From contig CACXCA010000024.1 of assembly GCA_902766045.1 (NCBI GenBank), forward strand, positions 36,864-100,863: DNA of 64,000 nucleotides, in the 5' to 3' direction. The stretch's first letter is position 1. Each line of letters begins with the position of its first letter. Of this stretch, positions 44,119 through 53,224 are shown one piece after another. Under the pieces are notes generated by a model. It ran no database searches. It was given only the letters and a program-made list of their open reading frames with translations, and had not been told where the DNA came from. Origin of the DNA: an uncultured Bacteroidales bacterium (lineage in GTDB: Bacteria > Bacteroidota > Bacteroidia > Bacteroidales > Paludibacteraceae). The position numbers were made by a program, and so were the translations under genes.

Positions 44119-45369
44119 TTATTCAACAGTGATAGGCAGTGCTTGGAAATCGACGATCTTCTTCTCGTCTATAGCGACTGTACCAGCTTTTTTGATGATT
44201 ATCGTAGTGGATGGATGTTTTTTTGCTGTTTCTATCGCACATGAAGAAACACAATAGTCATAACATAATCCTACTATATGTAGTTCTGTTACGTTTGAAT
44301 GACGAGATAGAACATCTATGCCATACTCTTCCTTGTCTTTGTCTTTTCCTTTACTTAGGACAGAGTATTTAAGTTCTGCGTTTTTCAAATCTGCATCTAT
44401 CTCGGCTCCTTTGCTTCCCTCTACGCAGTGTGAAGGCCATATCCCTCCATTCTCTTTAAATGAGCAGTGGTTGGTAGGGTGACAATCTTTTGTGAAGATG
44501 ATTTCATCATAGTTTTCTTGTTGTATCAGGTTTAGAATATGTTTCTTTGCTTGGTTCCATTTTTCAATGCCGACACCCAATGAACCATCAATAAAATCAT
44601 TTTGAGCATCAACGATGGCAAGAACCTTTTTAGAAGGCATGAAACTTGGGATGTTTAGCAGTTTTGACTTAAAAGCCATGCCGTTGATTTTCTTTTTTAT
44701 ACTTGCGACGATTGCAGGATCTACCTCATCTTCTCTTCCTCTTGAAACACGTTCTACATCTGCATAAGTGAATCCAAGATTATCTTCATCTGTCTTTCCA
44801 CACATTCCGTCAGAAGGTGCTTTCTTTACTAGATATTCTGGCAATCCCAGTTCAATACCGAGTTCTACGACTTCGCTTACATATAGATTAGACAATGGTG
44901 CAAAATCACCCGCTCCATCTCCCCATAATGTAAAATATCCCATCAATCTTTCTGAAAGATTACCATTGTTAGAGATACGGCAATTCCCTATGATAGCGGC
45001 AACTGCGTATAGGGTAGTCATTCTAAGGCGAGAAGGGGTATTGGTTTTATATTGATTGGTAACGGATTCTTTTGTTTTTTCTAAAATCTCTTTTGTCAAG
45101 CCATCATAAGCGCCTTGAATATTGATCTCATAGCTTTTAATTCCTAAAAACTCACATACCTTTTTGGAGTCTGCGATATCCGATTGTACACCATTAGGCA
45201 TTAATACACCGATGACTCTCTCTTTTCCGAGCGCTTCAACACAGATAGCAGCAGAGACGGTGCTATCTTTACCTCCACTTATTCCAATAAGTGCTCTAGT
45301 ATTTGGGTCGCCGTTTTTCTTAAAATAATCACGAACCCACGCAATGATTTCTTCTTTTGTTTTTTTCAT
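44119..45369 (-). CDS. NAD+ synthetase fused to nicotinamidase
   Basis: 416 residues in two parts. Residues 1-245 are an ammonia-dependent NadE: PP-loop SGGKDS at 31-36, LWGDGAGDFAPLSNLYVSEV, and KAPSDGMCGKTDED. From about 248 a nicotinamidase/isochorismatase domain begins with IVDAQNDF (Asp254). It continues with metal ligands in KDCHPTNHCSF and the catalytic Cys373 in GLCYDYCVSS. The protein therefore deamidates nicotinamide and also performs the last step of NAD synthesis (nicotinate adenine dinucleotide to NAD+); ammonia released by one domain could feed the other. It lies 30 bp after pncB on the same strand, forming a Preiss-Handler salvage operon. Confidence 0.92.
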   Translation of the reverse strand: MKKTKEEIIAWVRDYFKKNGDPNTRALIGISGGKDSTVSAAICVEALGKERVIGVLMPNGVQSDIADSKKVCEFLGIKSYEINIQGAYDGLTKEILEKTKESVTNQYKTNTPSRLRMTTLYAVAAIIGNCRISNNGNLSERLMGYFTLWGDGAGDFAPLSNLYVSEVVELGIELGLPEYLVKKAPSDGMCGKTDEDNLGFTYADVERVSRGREDEVDPAIVASIKKKINGMAFKSKLLNIPSFMPSKKVLAIVDAQNDFIDGSLGVGIEKWNQAKKHILNLIQQENYDEIIFTKDCHPTNHCSFKENGGIWPSHCVEGSKGAEIDADLKNAELKYSVLSKGKDKDKEEYGIDVLSRHSNVTELHIVGLCYDYCVSSCAIETAKKHPSTTIIIKKAGTVAIDEKKIVDFQALPITVE

Positions 45370-45399
45370 CTGTCTTTGAGTTGTTATGTTTTTCTGGGG

Positions 45400-46647
45400 T
45401 TATATCTCTGGATGGTTGATACGCCATTGAATGGCTCTTTGAAGATACTCAACATATTCAGGATTCTTGCACATGCCTTTTCCTGGAGTATCAGATACTT
45501 TAGCCACGTCGCTACCATTGCAGTTTGTTACTTTCATAACGATATTCAATGGAGTTTTGTCGGTATCATTGGTGATGTATGTTCCGATTCCGAATGCAAC
45601 CTTGATTCTATCTTTGAAATAGCGATTCAGTTGTGTTGCTTTCTCAAAATTCAAGCTGTCGCTGAAAAGAAGAGTCTTGGTTTTAGGGTCTATTCCTAAT
45701 CGTTTATAGTGATCGATTATTTTCTCACCCCACTGATAAGGATCGCCAGAATCGTGACGGACACCGCTAAAGAGTGTGGCGAATTCTTCGTCGAAATCAC
45801 GAAGGAAGCAATCCGTGGTGATCGTATCGGTAAGTGCAGTTCCGTTTTGTACCTTATACTCATTCACCCATGCACGTAGAGAATATAGGTTTGAGTAGGC
45901 AGGGTTGATGGCTCTGTTGCCTTGTCCAATGCACATGATCCACTCATGCGCCATTGTACCTGTAGGCTTCAGTTCATATTTCTTAGCGAGGTAAACATTG
46001 CTGGTGCCCACAAAGATGGTACCTGCAGATAATTTTGCTTTCTTTAGTTGCTGAACAGCCATCTCCTGACATTCAGAAGATAATCTACGACGGAGCCCAA
46101 ATTCAGAAAAAGCGCCTAGTTCATACGTGCCGTTTTCAAGGAGACTGATTTTCCCCTTGAGTTTCTGTGAGAATTGTTTTTTTAATTCCTCGTAGTTGTA
46201 TGCATACTTGAAATAGACTTCGTTGACGATCGCAAGGGTAGGTATTTCATACATACTTGTGTTCAACCATGTACCTTTGGCTTCTATGCTTAATCCGCAA
46301 GGAGCATCGGTCTTGATTTCGAAGTCTTCATATCGTGGACTCCAAAGACGTAGGAAATCAGTGTAGGTCTCGCTGATCCATCCTTTTTTTATGACTTTCC
46401 CTGATTTGTCTTTGATTGCACCAATATTCTTTAAATACGTTAGTTCGTCTTCTTGAAAACGAAGCTTGCAGTATTCTTGAATCTGATGCTTTATCTCTGC
46501 CACCATCTCAGATGTGAATTTCACATCGGTGTTTCTGCATTTGAAAGTCCATGTTGTTTTGTAGTCAGGAAACTGGTGGTAAATTGCCTGACCCATAGAA
46601 AACTTGTATAAATCAGTTTCTAATAATGACGAAATAATTGTGTTCAT
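45400..46647 (-). CDS. pncB: Nicotinate phosphoribosyltransferase
   Basis: 415 residues, normal length. TDLYKFSMGQAIYHQFPDY at the N-terminus, the phosphohistidine region GTMAHEW, GVRHDSGDPYQWGEK and LFSDSLNFEKA are characteristic. It converts nicotinate and PRPP (with ATP) to nicotinate mononucleotide. With the NadE-nicotinamidase encoded downstream it covers all Preiss-Handler steps except the adenylyltransferase NadD. Confidence 0.94.
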   Translation of the reverse strand: MNTIISSLLETDLYKFSMGQAIYHQFPDYKTTWTFKCRNTDVKFTSEMVAEIKHQIQEYCKLRFQEDELTYLKNIGAIKDKSGKVIKKGWISETYTDFLRLWSPRYEDFEIKTDAPCGLSIEAKGTWLNTSMYEIPTLAIVNEVYFKYAYNYEELKKQFSQKLKGKISLLENGTYELGAFSEFGLRRRLSSECQEMAVQQLKKAKLSAGTIFVGTSNVYLAKKYELKPTGTMAHEWIMCIGQGNRAINPAYSNLYSLRAWVNEYKVQNGTALTDTITTDCFLRDFDEEFATLFSGVRHDSGDPYQWGEKIIDHYKRLGIDPKTKTLLFSDSLNFEKATQLNRYFKDRIKVAFGIGTYITNDTDKTPLNIVMKVTNCNGSDVAKVSDTPGKGMCKNPEYVEYLQRAIQWRINHPEI

Positions 46648-46698
46648 ACTTTTCGGTTCAAAATTTATAGTTGTTTGTATTTTTCTGAATTAGATATA

Positions 46699-46706
46699 CA
46701 AATATA
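46699..46706 (-). promoter_or_regulatory. -7 box of pncB operon
   Basis: TATATTTG on the - strand, 52 bp upstream of the pncB start. Confidence 0.55.
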
Positions 46707-46767
46707 ATCATGTTGTATTTTAAATTCAAAATATCGATGATTATAATTTATTGTGTGTTTTGATAAT

Positions 46768-47895
46768 TTATTTTTTCATGTATTTATATCTTGATACAGG
46801 ATCATCCGGATTTGGAAAGTTGGCGATACTATTAAACCATGTATTAAAAAGAGTGATTTTATTTTTGTTGTTTTCGTTATTCATATATTCATTGTACTCT
46901 GTAGGGAAACTGGAACCAAATAAGAAAAAGTTGTATAATTCCCAATAACCTGCATCGATTATTTCTTTTTGAAATTTGAATAATCCATTGGTGTATGTTG
47001 GTCTGTCATAAAGTGATTCGCATATATCTTTTCTCAATTGACAGATGTCATTGAACGAGAGGTTGTTGTCCTTTAAATAGGATGGATGTATTCCTGCAAT
47101 CGATTTGGAGGTGGATAATTCGTAAAACATCTCAAAAGGAACGAGATTTAACAGTTCTTCTTCTGTTGGATTTTTGCTGAGATAAAGAGTGTGATTCTGA
47201 GTGAAAGTTACCTTCAGACTGGTATCGTTTTCGTATTTGATACAACGGTTTATTGTTGAGATTATATCATTACATATAGATGTGCCTCGTGATGAGTTGG
47301 GCTCTAATAGTTTGAGCATTTCCCCGTATAGGAATCCCCATATAGGTTCGCTAGAGTTCAGATAAATATGTGCTGCTTTGTAGTAGTTGGTTGCATACAT
47401 AGGTGCAACTTTGATGCCTTCTTCAAAACATTGTAGTGCTCGTTCGTAATTTTCTTGTGACATAAACACGGTTCCTTTTTCCATACGAAGGAAACCTGAG
47501 TTGGGAAACTTATCTATTCCCTCTTGATATGTCATGATGGACTTTTTCTTAAGTCCCATGTAGTCATAGGCATTCCCTTTTAGTTGATAGAATCGCTCAT
47601 CCTTTTCGGGTGATTTCTCTATTCTTTTCAAGTTTTTTATTACGCTTGCATAGTCTCCTTTTGTATATAATGAGTAGCAGTACTCGTAGTTAATTATATA
47701 GTTTTTAGGATATTTGTACGCTAAGTCTTCTAACACGATGATAGAGGAATCTGTCTTGCCATGATCGACTAACCATACGCCATACTTGAGTGTTTCAACA
47801 TCTTCTTCTGTTAACTGATTGTTTTTAGAAAACAGAAGGAACGTGTTGTTTAAGAAAAAGATAAATAATAAGATGGTTCTAAAGCGTGTGTTCAT
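46768..47895 (-). CDS. Exported TPR-repeat protein
   Basis: 375 residues from ATG at 47895, which starts a signal peptide (RTILLFIFFLNNTFLLFS). The frame extends to 47937 but that start would lie inside the his operon terminator. Between about residues 35 and 200 TPR-like helices recur (INYEYCYSLYTKGDYASVI, LKGNAYDYMGLKKKSIMTY, ERALQCFEEGIKVAPMYAT). The C-terminal half is a globular domain of unknown function. It is separated from hisC by a terminator, so it is probably not part of the his operon. Confidence 0.75.
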   Translation of the reverse strand: MNTRFRTILLFIFFLNNTFLLFSKNNQLTEEDVETLKYGVWLVDHGKTDSSIIVLEDLAYKYPKNYIINYEYCYSLYTKGDYASVIKNLKRIEKSPEKDERFYQLKGNAYDYMGLKKKSIMTYQEGIDKFPNSGFLRMEKGTVFMSQENYERALQCFEEGIKVAPMYATNYYKAAHIYLNSSEPIWGFLYGEMLKLLEPNSSRGTSICNDIISTINRCIKYENDTSLKVTFTQNHTLYLSKNPTEEELLNLVPFEMFYELSTSKSIAGIHPSYLKDNNLSFNDICQLRKDICESLYDRPTYTNGLFKFQKEIIDAGYWELYNFFLFGSSFPTEYNEYMNNENNKNKITLFNTWFNSIANFPNPDDPVSRYKYMKK

Positions 47896-47920
47896 GTTAT
47901 TATGTATTAGATTAATGAAG

Positions 47921-47953
47921 GAAAAAAGAGAACCCATCAGCGACAGGTTCTCT
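47921..47953 (-). terminator. Terminator of the his operon
   Basis: AGAGAACC (47927-47934) / GGTTCTCT (47946-47953); on the - strand the stem is followed by TTTTTTCC. Confidence 0.8.
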
Positions 47954-47961
47954 CAATGATA

Positions 47962-48993
47962 TTAGCAATTCTTTAACTCTTTCAGTAATGTTTTGTTCTC
48001 CTCTGGTGTGCCAACAGTGATACGTAGGCAATTGTCACAAAGTATTACTGTGTTTCGGTTACGAACAATAATTCCTTTAGATACTAAATGATTGTATGTC
48101 TTGTTTGCATTTTGTACCTTAACCAAGATGAAATTAGCATCAGTTGGGTAAATCTTTTCCACGATAGGTAATTTCTGTAGCTCGTTGATAAGTTTACCAC
48201 GTTCCTCTAATATTGTCTTTATCCACAGATCAACTTCAGATTTGTTGGTTAGTATGTTTAACGCTTGTTTCTGTGTTAGGATATTAACATTATATGGATA
48301 TTTCACTTTATTAAATAGAGCGATGATATTCTCTGATGCAAATGCCATTCCTAAACGAATGCCTGCACTGGCCCATGCTTTAGAAAGTGTCTGAAGAACA
48401 ATCAGATTAGGGAATTCTTTTAGACGTTTCGTCCAGCTTGGTTGTGAAGAGAAATCGATATAGGCTTCATCAACCACTACAATACCATTAAATGACTTCA
48501 GCAATTTTTCAATTTCTGATCCATTAAGAGCATTTCCTGTAGGATTGTTGGGCGAGCATAGCCAGATTACACGGGTCTTTTCATTAACTTTCTCCAGTAA
48601 TGTATCGGCACTAAATTGGAAATTTTCATCAAGCTCAATGCTTTTGTATTGTACATTGTTGATGTCAGCGCAGACTCCATACATTCCGTAGGTTGGTGCA
48701 ATAGCTATTACATTGTCCTCTTTAGGTTCACAGAAGATACGATATACAAGGTCGATAGCTTCGTCGCTTCCATTACCTAAGAAGATATTTCTTTTGCTGA
48801 TTCCTTTTATCTTCTTGATCTGCTCCTTAACTTTTAGTTGAAGCGGGTCAGGGTAGCGGTTGAAGGGATTATTATACGGATTTTCGTTTGCATCTAGATA
48901 GACGGAAGCTTCTCCTTTGAATTCATCCCTTGCACAAGAGTAAGGCTTTAGCTTCCATATATTGGGTCGGATGATTTTTGATAATTCGAACAT
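47962..48993 (-). CDS. hisC: Histidinol-phosphate aminotransferase
   Basis: 343 residues, class I/II PLP aminotransferase. [30 protein letters not shown], the [13 protein letters not shown] substrate loop, [10 protein letters not shown], and the Schiff-base lysine in [14 protein letters not shown] identify HisC. It converts imidazole-acetol phosphate to histidinol phosphate. Third gene of the hisG-hisD-hisC operon, directly before the terminator; the hisB that usually follows in Bacteroides is not here. Confidence 0.94.
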   Translation of the reverse strand: MFELSKIIRPNIWKLKPYSCARDEFKGEASVYLDANENPYNNPFNRYPDPLQLKVKEQIKKIKGISKRNIFLGNGSDEAIDLVYRIFCEPKEDNVIAIAPTYGMYGVCADINNVQYKSIELDENFQFSADTLLEKVNEKTRVIWLCSPNNPTGNALNGSEIEKLLKSFNGIVVVDEAYIDFSSQPSWTKRLKEFPNLIVLQTLSKAWASAGIRLGMAFASENIIALFNKVKYPYNVNILTQKQALNILTNKSEVDLWIKTILEERGKLINELQKLPIVEKIYPTDANFILVKVQNANKTYNHLVSKGIIVRNRNTVILCDNCLRITVGTPEENKTLLKELKNC

Positions 48994-49041
48994 AAGCCAA
49001 AATGATTAGTGGGTTCTGTAAATTCATTTAATGTTTGACAT

Positions 49042-50316
49042 CTATTTTCTACGGAGAATCACGGCATTTTGATGAGCAAATAGCTGTTCGTTGTTTGCCA
49101 TTGTTTCAATTGCATCACCGATGTGTTCTAATCCTTCTTTTGTAATTTCCTGATATGTGATCTTTTTGCGGAAACTATCTAAGTTGACGCCGCTATATGC
49201 TTTTGCATATCCGTTGGTTGGAAGCGTATGGTTGGTACCTGATGCATAGTCGCCTGCACTCTCAGGGGTATAATGACCTAAGAAGATAGAACCTGCATTG
49301 TCGATTTGTTCTGCAATTGCACGATAGTTATTTGCCGAGATGATAAGATGCTCTGGTGCATAGGAATTACTCAATGCGATGGCTTCATCGATGGTATGGA
49401 CGATGAATATCTTGCTGTTAGCGATGGATTTCTCTGCGATTTCTTTGCGTGGAAGTTTGTCCAACTGTTTGCCAACTTCAGTCATCACTTTCTCTGCCAA
49501 TTGTTCGCTGGTAGTAATCAAGATGGCTTGGCTATCTACTCCATGTTCAGCTTGTGACAGAAGGTCGGAAGCCACAAAGACTGGATTGGCAGAATCATCG
49601 GCAAGCACTTCTACTTCAGATGGGCCTGCAGGCATGTCGATCGCTACATCCTTCAGACTTACCATTTGTTTGGCTGCTGTTACATATTGATTTCCAGGAC
49701 CAAATATCTTGTACACCTTAGGGACACTCTCGGTACCATAAGCCATAGAAGCGATGGCTTGAACACCACCTATCTTGAATATCTTATTGACACCAGCTGT
49801 TTTTGCAGCATAGAGTACGGCAGGATGAACCTTTCCTTCTTTGTTAGGAGGGGTACATAATATGATTTCTTTGCATCCTGCTATCTGGGCAGGAATGGCA
49901 AGCATCAGTACGGTTGAGAAGAGAGGGGCAGTTCCTCCTGGTATGTAGAGACCCACTTTTTCGATTGCTTTGGCTTTTTGCCAGCATGTAACGCCTGGCA
50001 TTGTCTCTACGCAGGGAAGTTCCTGGTCTTGTGCTTTGTGAAATTTTTGGATGTTTCCTTTTGCTAAAAGAATGGATTCTTTCAGTTCCTTTGAAACGAG
50101 GCTCTCTGCTTCCTTTATCTCCTCATCGGTGACGATTAGAGAAGAGAGGTTTACCTTATCAAATTTCAGTTCGTATGCTTTTACAGCGTCATCGCCTTTT
50201 TCTTTGACATCGTTCAATACCGTGCGAACGGTATCGAAGAGTGTCGCATTGTCGAATGTGGGACGAGCTAAGAGCCCTGCCCATTCAGATTCCGCTGGAT
50301 ATTTATATATTTTCAT
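49042..50316 (-). CDS. hisD: Histidinol dehydrogenase
   Basis: 424 residues. GLYIPGGTAPLFSTVLMLAIPAQIAGC, KIFGPGNQYVTAAKQ, DMPAGPSEVEVLAD, the Zn-binding SQAEHGVDSQ and APEHLIIS, and FLGHYTPESAGDYASGTNHTLPT are all conserved in HisD. It performs the last two NAD+-dependent oxidations to histidine. 24 bp separate it from hisG. Confidence 0.96.
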   Translation of the reverse strand: MKIYKYPAESEWAGLLARPTFDNATLFDTVRTVLNDVKEKGDDAVKAYELKFDKVNLSSLIVTDEEIKEAESLVSKELKESILLAKGNIQKFHKAQDQELPCVETMPGVTCWQKAKAIEKVGLYIPGGTAPLFSTVLMLAIPAQIAGCKEIILCTPPNKEGKVHPAVLYAAKTAGVNKIFKIGGVQAIASMAYGTESVPKVYKIFGPGNQYVTAAKQMVSLKDVAIDMPAGPSEVEVLADDSANPVFVASDLLSQAEHGVDSQAILITTSEQLAEKVMTEVGKQLDKLPRKEIAEKSIANSKIFIVHTIDEAIALSNSYAPEHLIISANNYRAIAEQIDNAGSIFLGHYTPESAGDYASGTNHTLPTNGYAKAYSGVNLDSFRKKITYQEITKEGLEHIGDAIETMANNEQLFAHQNAVILRRK

Positions 50317-50340
50317 AACTATCTATGTCTATAACAATTG

Positions 50341-51192
50341 TTAAAGAATCATTTTTTCGATTGGAACGACTAATATTCCTTCTGCGCCAAGAGCTTTCAA
50401 CTGACTGATGATATCCCAGAATGTCTTTTCGGAAATGACAGAATGGAGAGACGACCATCCCTCTTTTACTAGAGGCGTGACTGTCGGTGCCTTCATGCCA
50501 GGAAGGATCTTGCATACCTCTTCAATCTTATCATTAGGGATGTTTAGGATGATATATTTCTTTCCTTCTGCATTTTTGTATGAATCAAAACGGAATAGTA
50601 GTTCGTTCAGAATCTCTTTCTTCTCTGCACTTAGATTTGGATTGCCGATTAAGATAGCTTCTGATTTCAAGACAACTTCTACTTCCTTCAGGTTGTTGCT
50701 GACAAGTGTGCTGCCTGAGCTGACGATATCGAAGATGCAATCTGCCAAACCAATACCTGGTGCGATCTCTACGGAACCAGTGATGACATGGATCTCTGCC
50801 TTAATCTTATTCTTATCTAAGAAGTCTTGTAGAATATAAGGGTAGGAGGTGGCAATTTTCTTTCCGTTGAACCATTGGATACTTTGGTAGTCCACCTCTT
50901 TAGGAATTGCTAGGGAAAGGCGACATTTGCTGAAATCAAGACGTTTGATTAATTCGGCTTTCTCATGACGCTCTACAAATTCGTTTTCACCTACGATACC
51001 GACATCTGCAATGCCACTTGCTACTGCTTGAGGAATATCATCATCACGTAAGTAAAGTATTTCAACAGGGAAATTAGAGGCTGGAGCCAGAAGGGTTCTC
51101 TTAGCTGAACTGATTTTGATACTAGACTCTGCCAACATTGTCATGGTCTCTTCGAACAAACGACCTTTTGCTTGAACTGCAATTCTTAACAT
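50341..51192 (-). CDS. hisG: ATP phosphoribosyltransferase (long form)
   Basis: 283 residues, i.e. the long HisG with a C-terminal regulatory ACT-like domain (LPGMKAPTVTPLVKEGWSSLHSVI), which binds histidine for feedback inhibition; HisZ is not required. Catalytic part: VQAKGRLFEETM at the N-terminus, GIADVGIVGENEFVE, and ADCIFDIVSSGSTLVSNNLKEVE (PRPP loop). First enzyme of histidine synthesis and first gene of the operon, preceded by a leader-peptide attenuator. Confidence 0.96.
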   Translation of the reverse strand: MLRIAVQAKGRLFEETMTMLAESSIKISSAKRTLLAPASNFPVEILYLRDDDIPQAVASGIADVGIVGENEFVERHEKAELIKRLDFSKCRLSLAIPKEVDYQSIQWFNGKKIATSYPYILQDFLDKNKIKAEIHVITGSVEIAPGIGLADCIFDIVSSGSTLVSNNLKEVEVVLKSEAILIGNPNLSAEKKEILNELLFRFDSYKNAEGKKYIILNIPNDKIEEVCKILPGMKAPTVTPLVKEGWSSLHSVISEKTFWDIISQLKALGAEGILVVPIEKMIL

Positions 51193-51263
51193 AATTATAT
51201 TTAGTTTTTTGTTGTTATTTTGTCATTTTGCTATTTTGTTATTTTGAAGTCGTATGATGTCTT

Positions 51264-51296
51264 AAAAAGAAAGGGCTTACCTTTATCGGCAAGCCC
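51264..51296 (-). terminator. Attenuator hairpin of the his operon
   Basis: On the - strand GGGCTTGCC (51296-51288) pairs with GGTAAGCCC (51281-51273), one G-T wobble, followed by TTTCTTTTT. It lies between the leader peptide and hisG. An alternative pairing of GGTGAGC (51328-51322) with the left arm of the stem could form an antiterminator when the ribosome stalls. Confidence 0.8.
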
Positions 51297-51332
51297 CTTA
51301 TTTTATATTGCATACACAACCGCTCACCGAAA

Positions 51333-51377
51333 CTATCGCTGATAATGATGATGATTGTGATGATGCGTATTTAACAT
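51333..51377 (-). CDS. hisL: his operon leader peptide
   Basis: A 14-codon frame reading MLNTHHHNHHHYQR then TAG, with six histidine codons. It lies 31 bp after a -7 box and before the attenuator hairpin, the classic arrangement for histidine attenuation. When charged tRNA-His is scarce, the ribosome should stall in the His run and allow hisGDC transcription to continue. Seen directly in sequence; the mechanism is by analogy to enteric hisL. Confidence 0.88.
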   Translation of the reverse strand: MLNTHHHNHHHYQR

Positions 51378-51401
51378 ATACTCTTTTTTTTCAATTACGA
51401 T

Positions 51402-51410
51402 GCAAAGGTA
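51402..51410 (-). promoter_or_regulatory. -7 box of the his operon
   Basis: TACCTTTGC on the - strand, a perfect TAnnTTTGC match, just upstream of the leader peptide. Confidence 0.75.
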
Positions 51411-51470
51411 TAAATAAATTATGAATCAACCATATAGATTTATAAATTATTTTGTACACCTTGTGTAACT

Positions 51471-53069
51471 TTACTTATTACATTTCTTATAGAAACCTTC
51501 TGCTGTTTCGATGATGTAAACACCTTTAGGTAAGGAGAGGAAGGTCTCTTCTGAATAAGGAGCCAGATAAACACCGTTTATGTTGTAAATAGCTTTCTCT
51601 ACGTTGGAGTCCTCTGCAGAAGTGAGTTCCAAACCTGTGAAATCTTGAATAGGACCGTTGTATGACTCGCCTGATTCCCCTTTTTGATATACTTTCACGT
51701 AGTTTACATACATCTTGGCATCTCCGTTGGCAAGTGCAGTGATTCCGTTGGCATCATAGATACGAGAGAAATCACCTCCGATAGCCAGATTGAAGAGGAC
51801 AAAGAAATCGTGGTGGAAATAATTTCCGGCACTGCTTTGCGAACTTCTGTCTGAGATGCTTAGTTCGAAGTATGGGTCACTATCTGGGTAGCGGTCTTGG
51901 TCAACATACATGATGATCTTATCCTTGTCCCAATAGAGGGTGTAGAGGTGGAATTGATCATCTTGTAAGGAGTAATTCCATGTGTTGAATTTTGAGTGGC
52001 TAGGGTGATTACCGTTGGACATCGGACCCCAGTGGCAAGCTCCGTTGAAATATCGATCTTGTGTGCCTCTTGAGAAACAGTCTGAGTTACCCATTTCTAA
52101 TACGTCAATCTCTCCGCAGTTTGGCCAGTTGTTTCGGTCGATGTCGTCACCCAACAACCAGAATGCAGGCCATAGACCATTAGCTGTTTTCGGCAACTTG
52201 ATGCTGGCTTCTAGTTTTCCATGACAGAAACGCATTCTACCTTGTGTGGTAAGGCGTCCGGATGTGAAATCTTTAGAACCGTATCGTTGTCTTTTCGCTG
52301 TGATGATGAGACATCCGTTTCCTTGTCCGTCTTTTCCTACTGAGACATTATCTTTAATGTAGTATTGAAGTTCATTGTTTCCACCTCCATCATCACGGAC
52401 CTCAACATTCCATACGTTGGTGTCAAGATGTCCTTCGTCAAAGAGATCCTGCCATACGAGGTGATATCCGTTGGTTTCACCTGTGCCATTTTGTGAATTA
52501 GGGTCAATCTCGATAGCTTGTTGTTGTTCTTTTTTATGTAGGGTAATGTCGTCTATATACACGACAATGTTTTCGTTGGTTTCTTCGACTCTATCTACCA
52601 TCACGAAGAAATCATGATAGGTGCCTGACAATGCACTTCTCAAGTCAAATTTGACAGTGGTCCAGTCGGAAGTGGATGGATAGTTGACGGTTGACTCGTA
52701 TGTTTCATCGTTAGGTCCTGATTCCAACTTAAAAGAGACAGCACCTCTCTTTGTTTTCATAAATTTGATGGTGGCATAATCATATCCATCATCGTCTGAA
52801 CTGATTTTAGCGGATAGTTGTCCCCTAAGAATGACACCAGCCCAGCTAACAGAGCCTGGTTTACGAGTGCATTTCAATACTTTTGACGATGTGTTTTCTG
52901 ATGACTTGGATGGGTTATCCACAATCTCAAACGAGATGTGCGAGGCATCGTTGATTGGCACCCAGTCTTTTAATCCGTTTTCGAAATCATCTATTACCAA
53001 TGAATTTTGTGCAGAAACTACCCCGCTAATGGTGAGTATTCCCCATGTAATAATGTCTCTCAATTTCAT
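51471..53069 (-). CDS. Secreted GH16 beta-glucanase (laminarinase-like)
   Basis: 532 residues from the ATG at 53069, which opens a signal peptide (ITWGILTISGVVSAQ). An N-terminal carbohydrate-binding-like beta-sandwich (about 22-180; LVIDDFENGLKDW) precedes the GH16 catalytic domain (WQDLFDEGHLDTNVW to about 450). The nucleophile/acid motif is GEIDVLEMG, with Glu320 and Glu325. The ExDxxE form is typical of laminarinases and other beta-1,3-glucanases. A short C-terminal domain ending PKGVYIIETAEGFYKKCNK resembles Bacteroidota sorting/anchoring tails. Likely hydrolyses beta-1,3-(1,4)-glucan at the cell surface. Confidence 0.9.
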   Translation of the reverse strand: MKLRDIITWGILTISGVVSAQNSLVIDDFENGLKDWVPINDASHISFEIVDNPSKSSENTSSKVLKCTRKPGSVSWAGVILRGQLSAKISSDDDGYDYATIKFMKTKRGAVSFKLESGPNDETYESTVNYPSTSDWTTVKFDLRSALSGTYHDFFVMVDRVEETNENIVVYIDDITLHKKEQQQAIEIDPNSQNGTGETNGYHLVWQDLFDEGHLDTNVWNVEVRDDGGGNNELQYYIKDNVSVGKDGQGNGCLIITAKRQRYGSKDFTSGRLTTQGRMRFCHGKLEASIKLPKTANGLWPAFWLLGDDIDRNNWPNCGEIDVLEMGNSDCFSRGTQDRYFNGACHWGPMSNGNHPSHSKFNTWNYSLQDDQFHLYTLYWDKDKIIMYVDQDRYPDSDPYFELSISDRSSQSSAGNYFHHDFFVLFNLAIGGDFSRIYDANGITALANGDAKMYVNYVKVYQKGESGESYNGPIQDFTGLELTSAEDSNVEKAIYNINGVYLAPYSEETFLSLPKGVYIIETAEGFYKKCNK

Positions 53070-53089
53070 ATTCTTTTGTTTTAGATGAC

Positions 53090-53098
53090 GCAAATATA
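53090..53098 (-). promoter_or_regulatory. -7 box of the GH16 gene
   Basis: TATATTTGC on the - strand, 21 bp upstream of the ATG at 53069. Confidence 0.6.
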
Positions 53099-53184
53099 AT
53101 AATATCAAACAGATTATAATATAAAAAATGTTGTTAAGATTTTAATTTTTGTGTCAAGGTAGTAAAATCTAACGTTAAAATCCT

Positions 53185-53192
53185 TACCTTTG
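53185..53192 (+). promoter_or_regulatory. -7 box of ilvE
   Basis: TACCTTTG, 33 bp before the ilvE ATG; divergent from the GH16 promoter. Confidence 0.6.
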
Positions 53193-53224
53193 TAGGTGTA
53201 ATTTAAATGTAAAAAAGAAAAACT

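Noticed and set aside
47896..47937. Upstream start for the TPR gene
   Set aside because: It would begin within the his operon terminator and add residues before a clear signal peptide.
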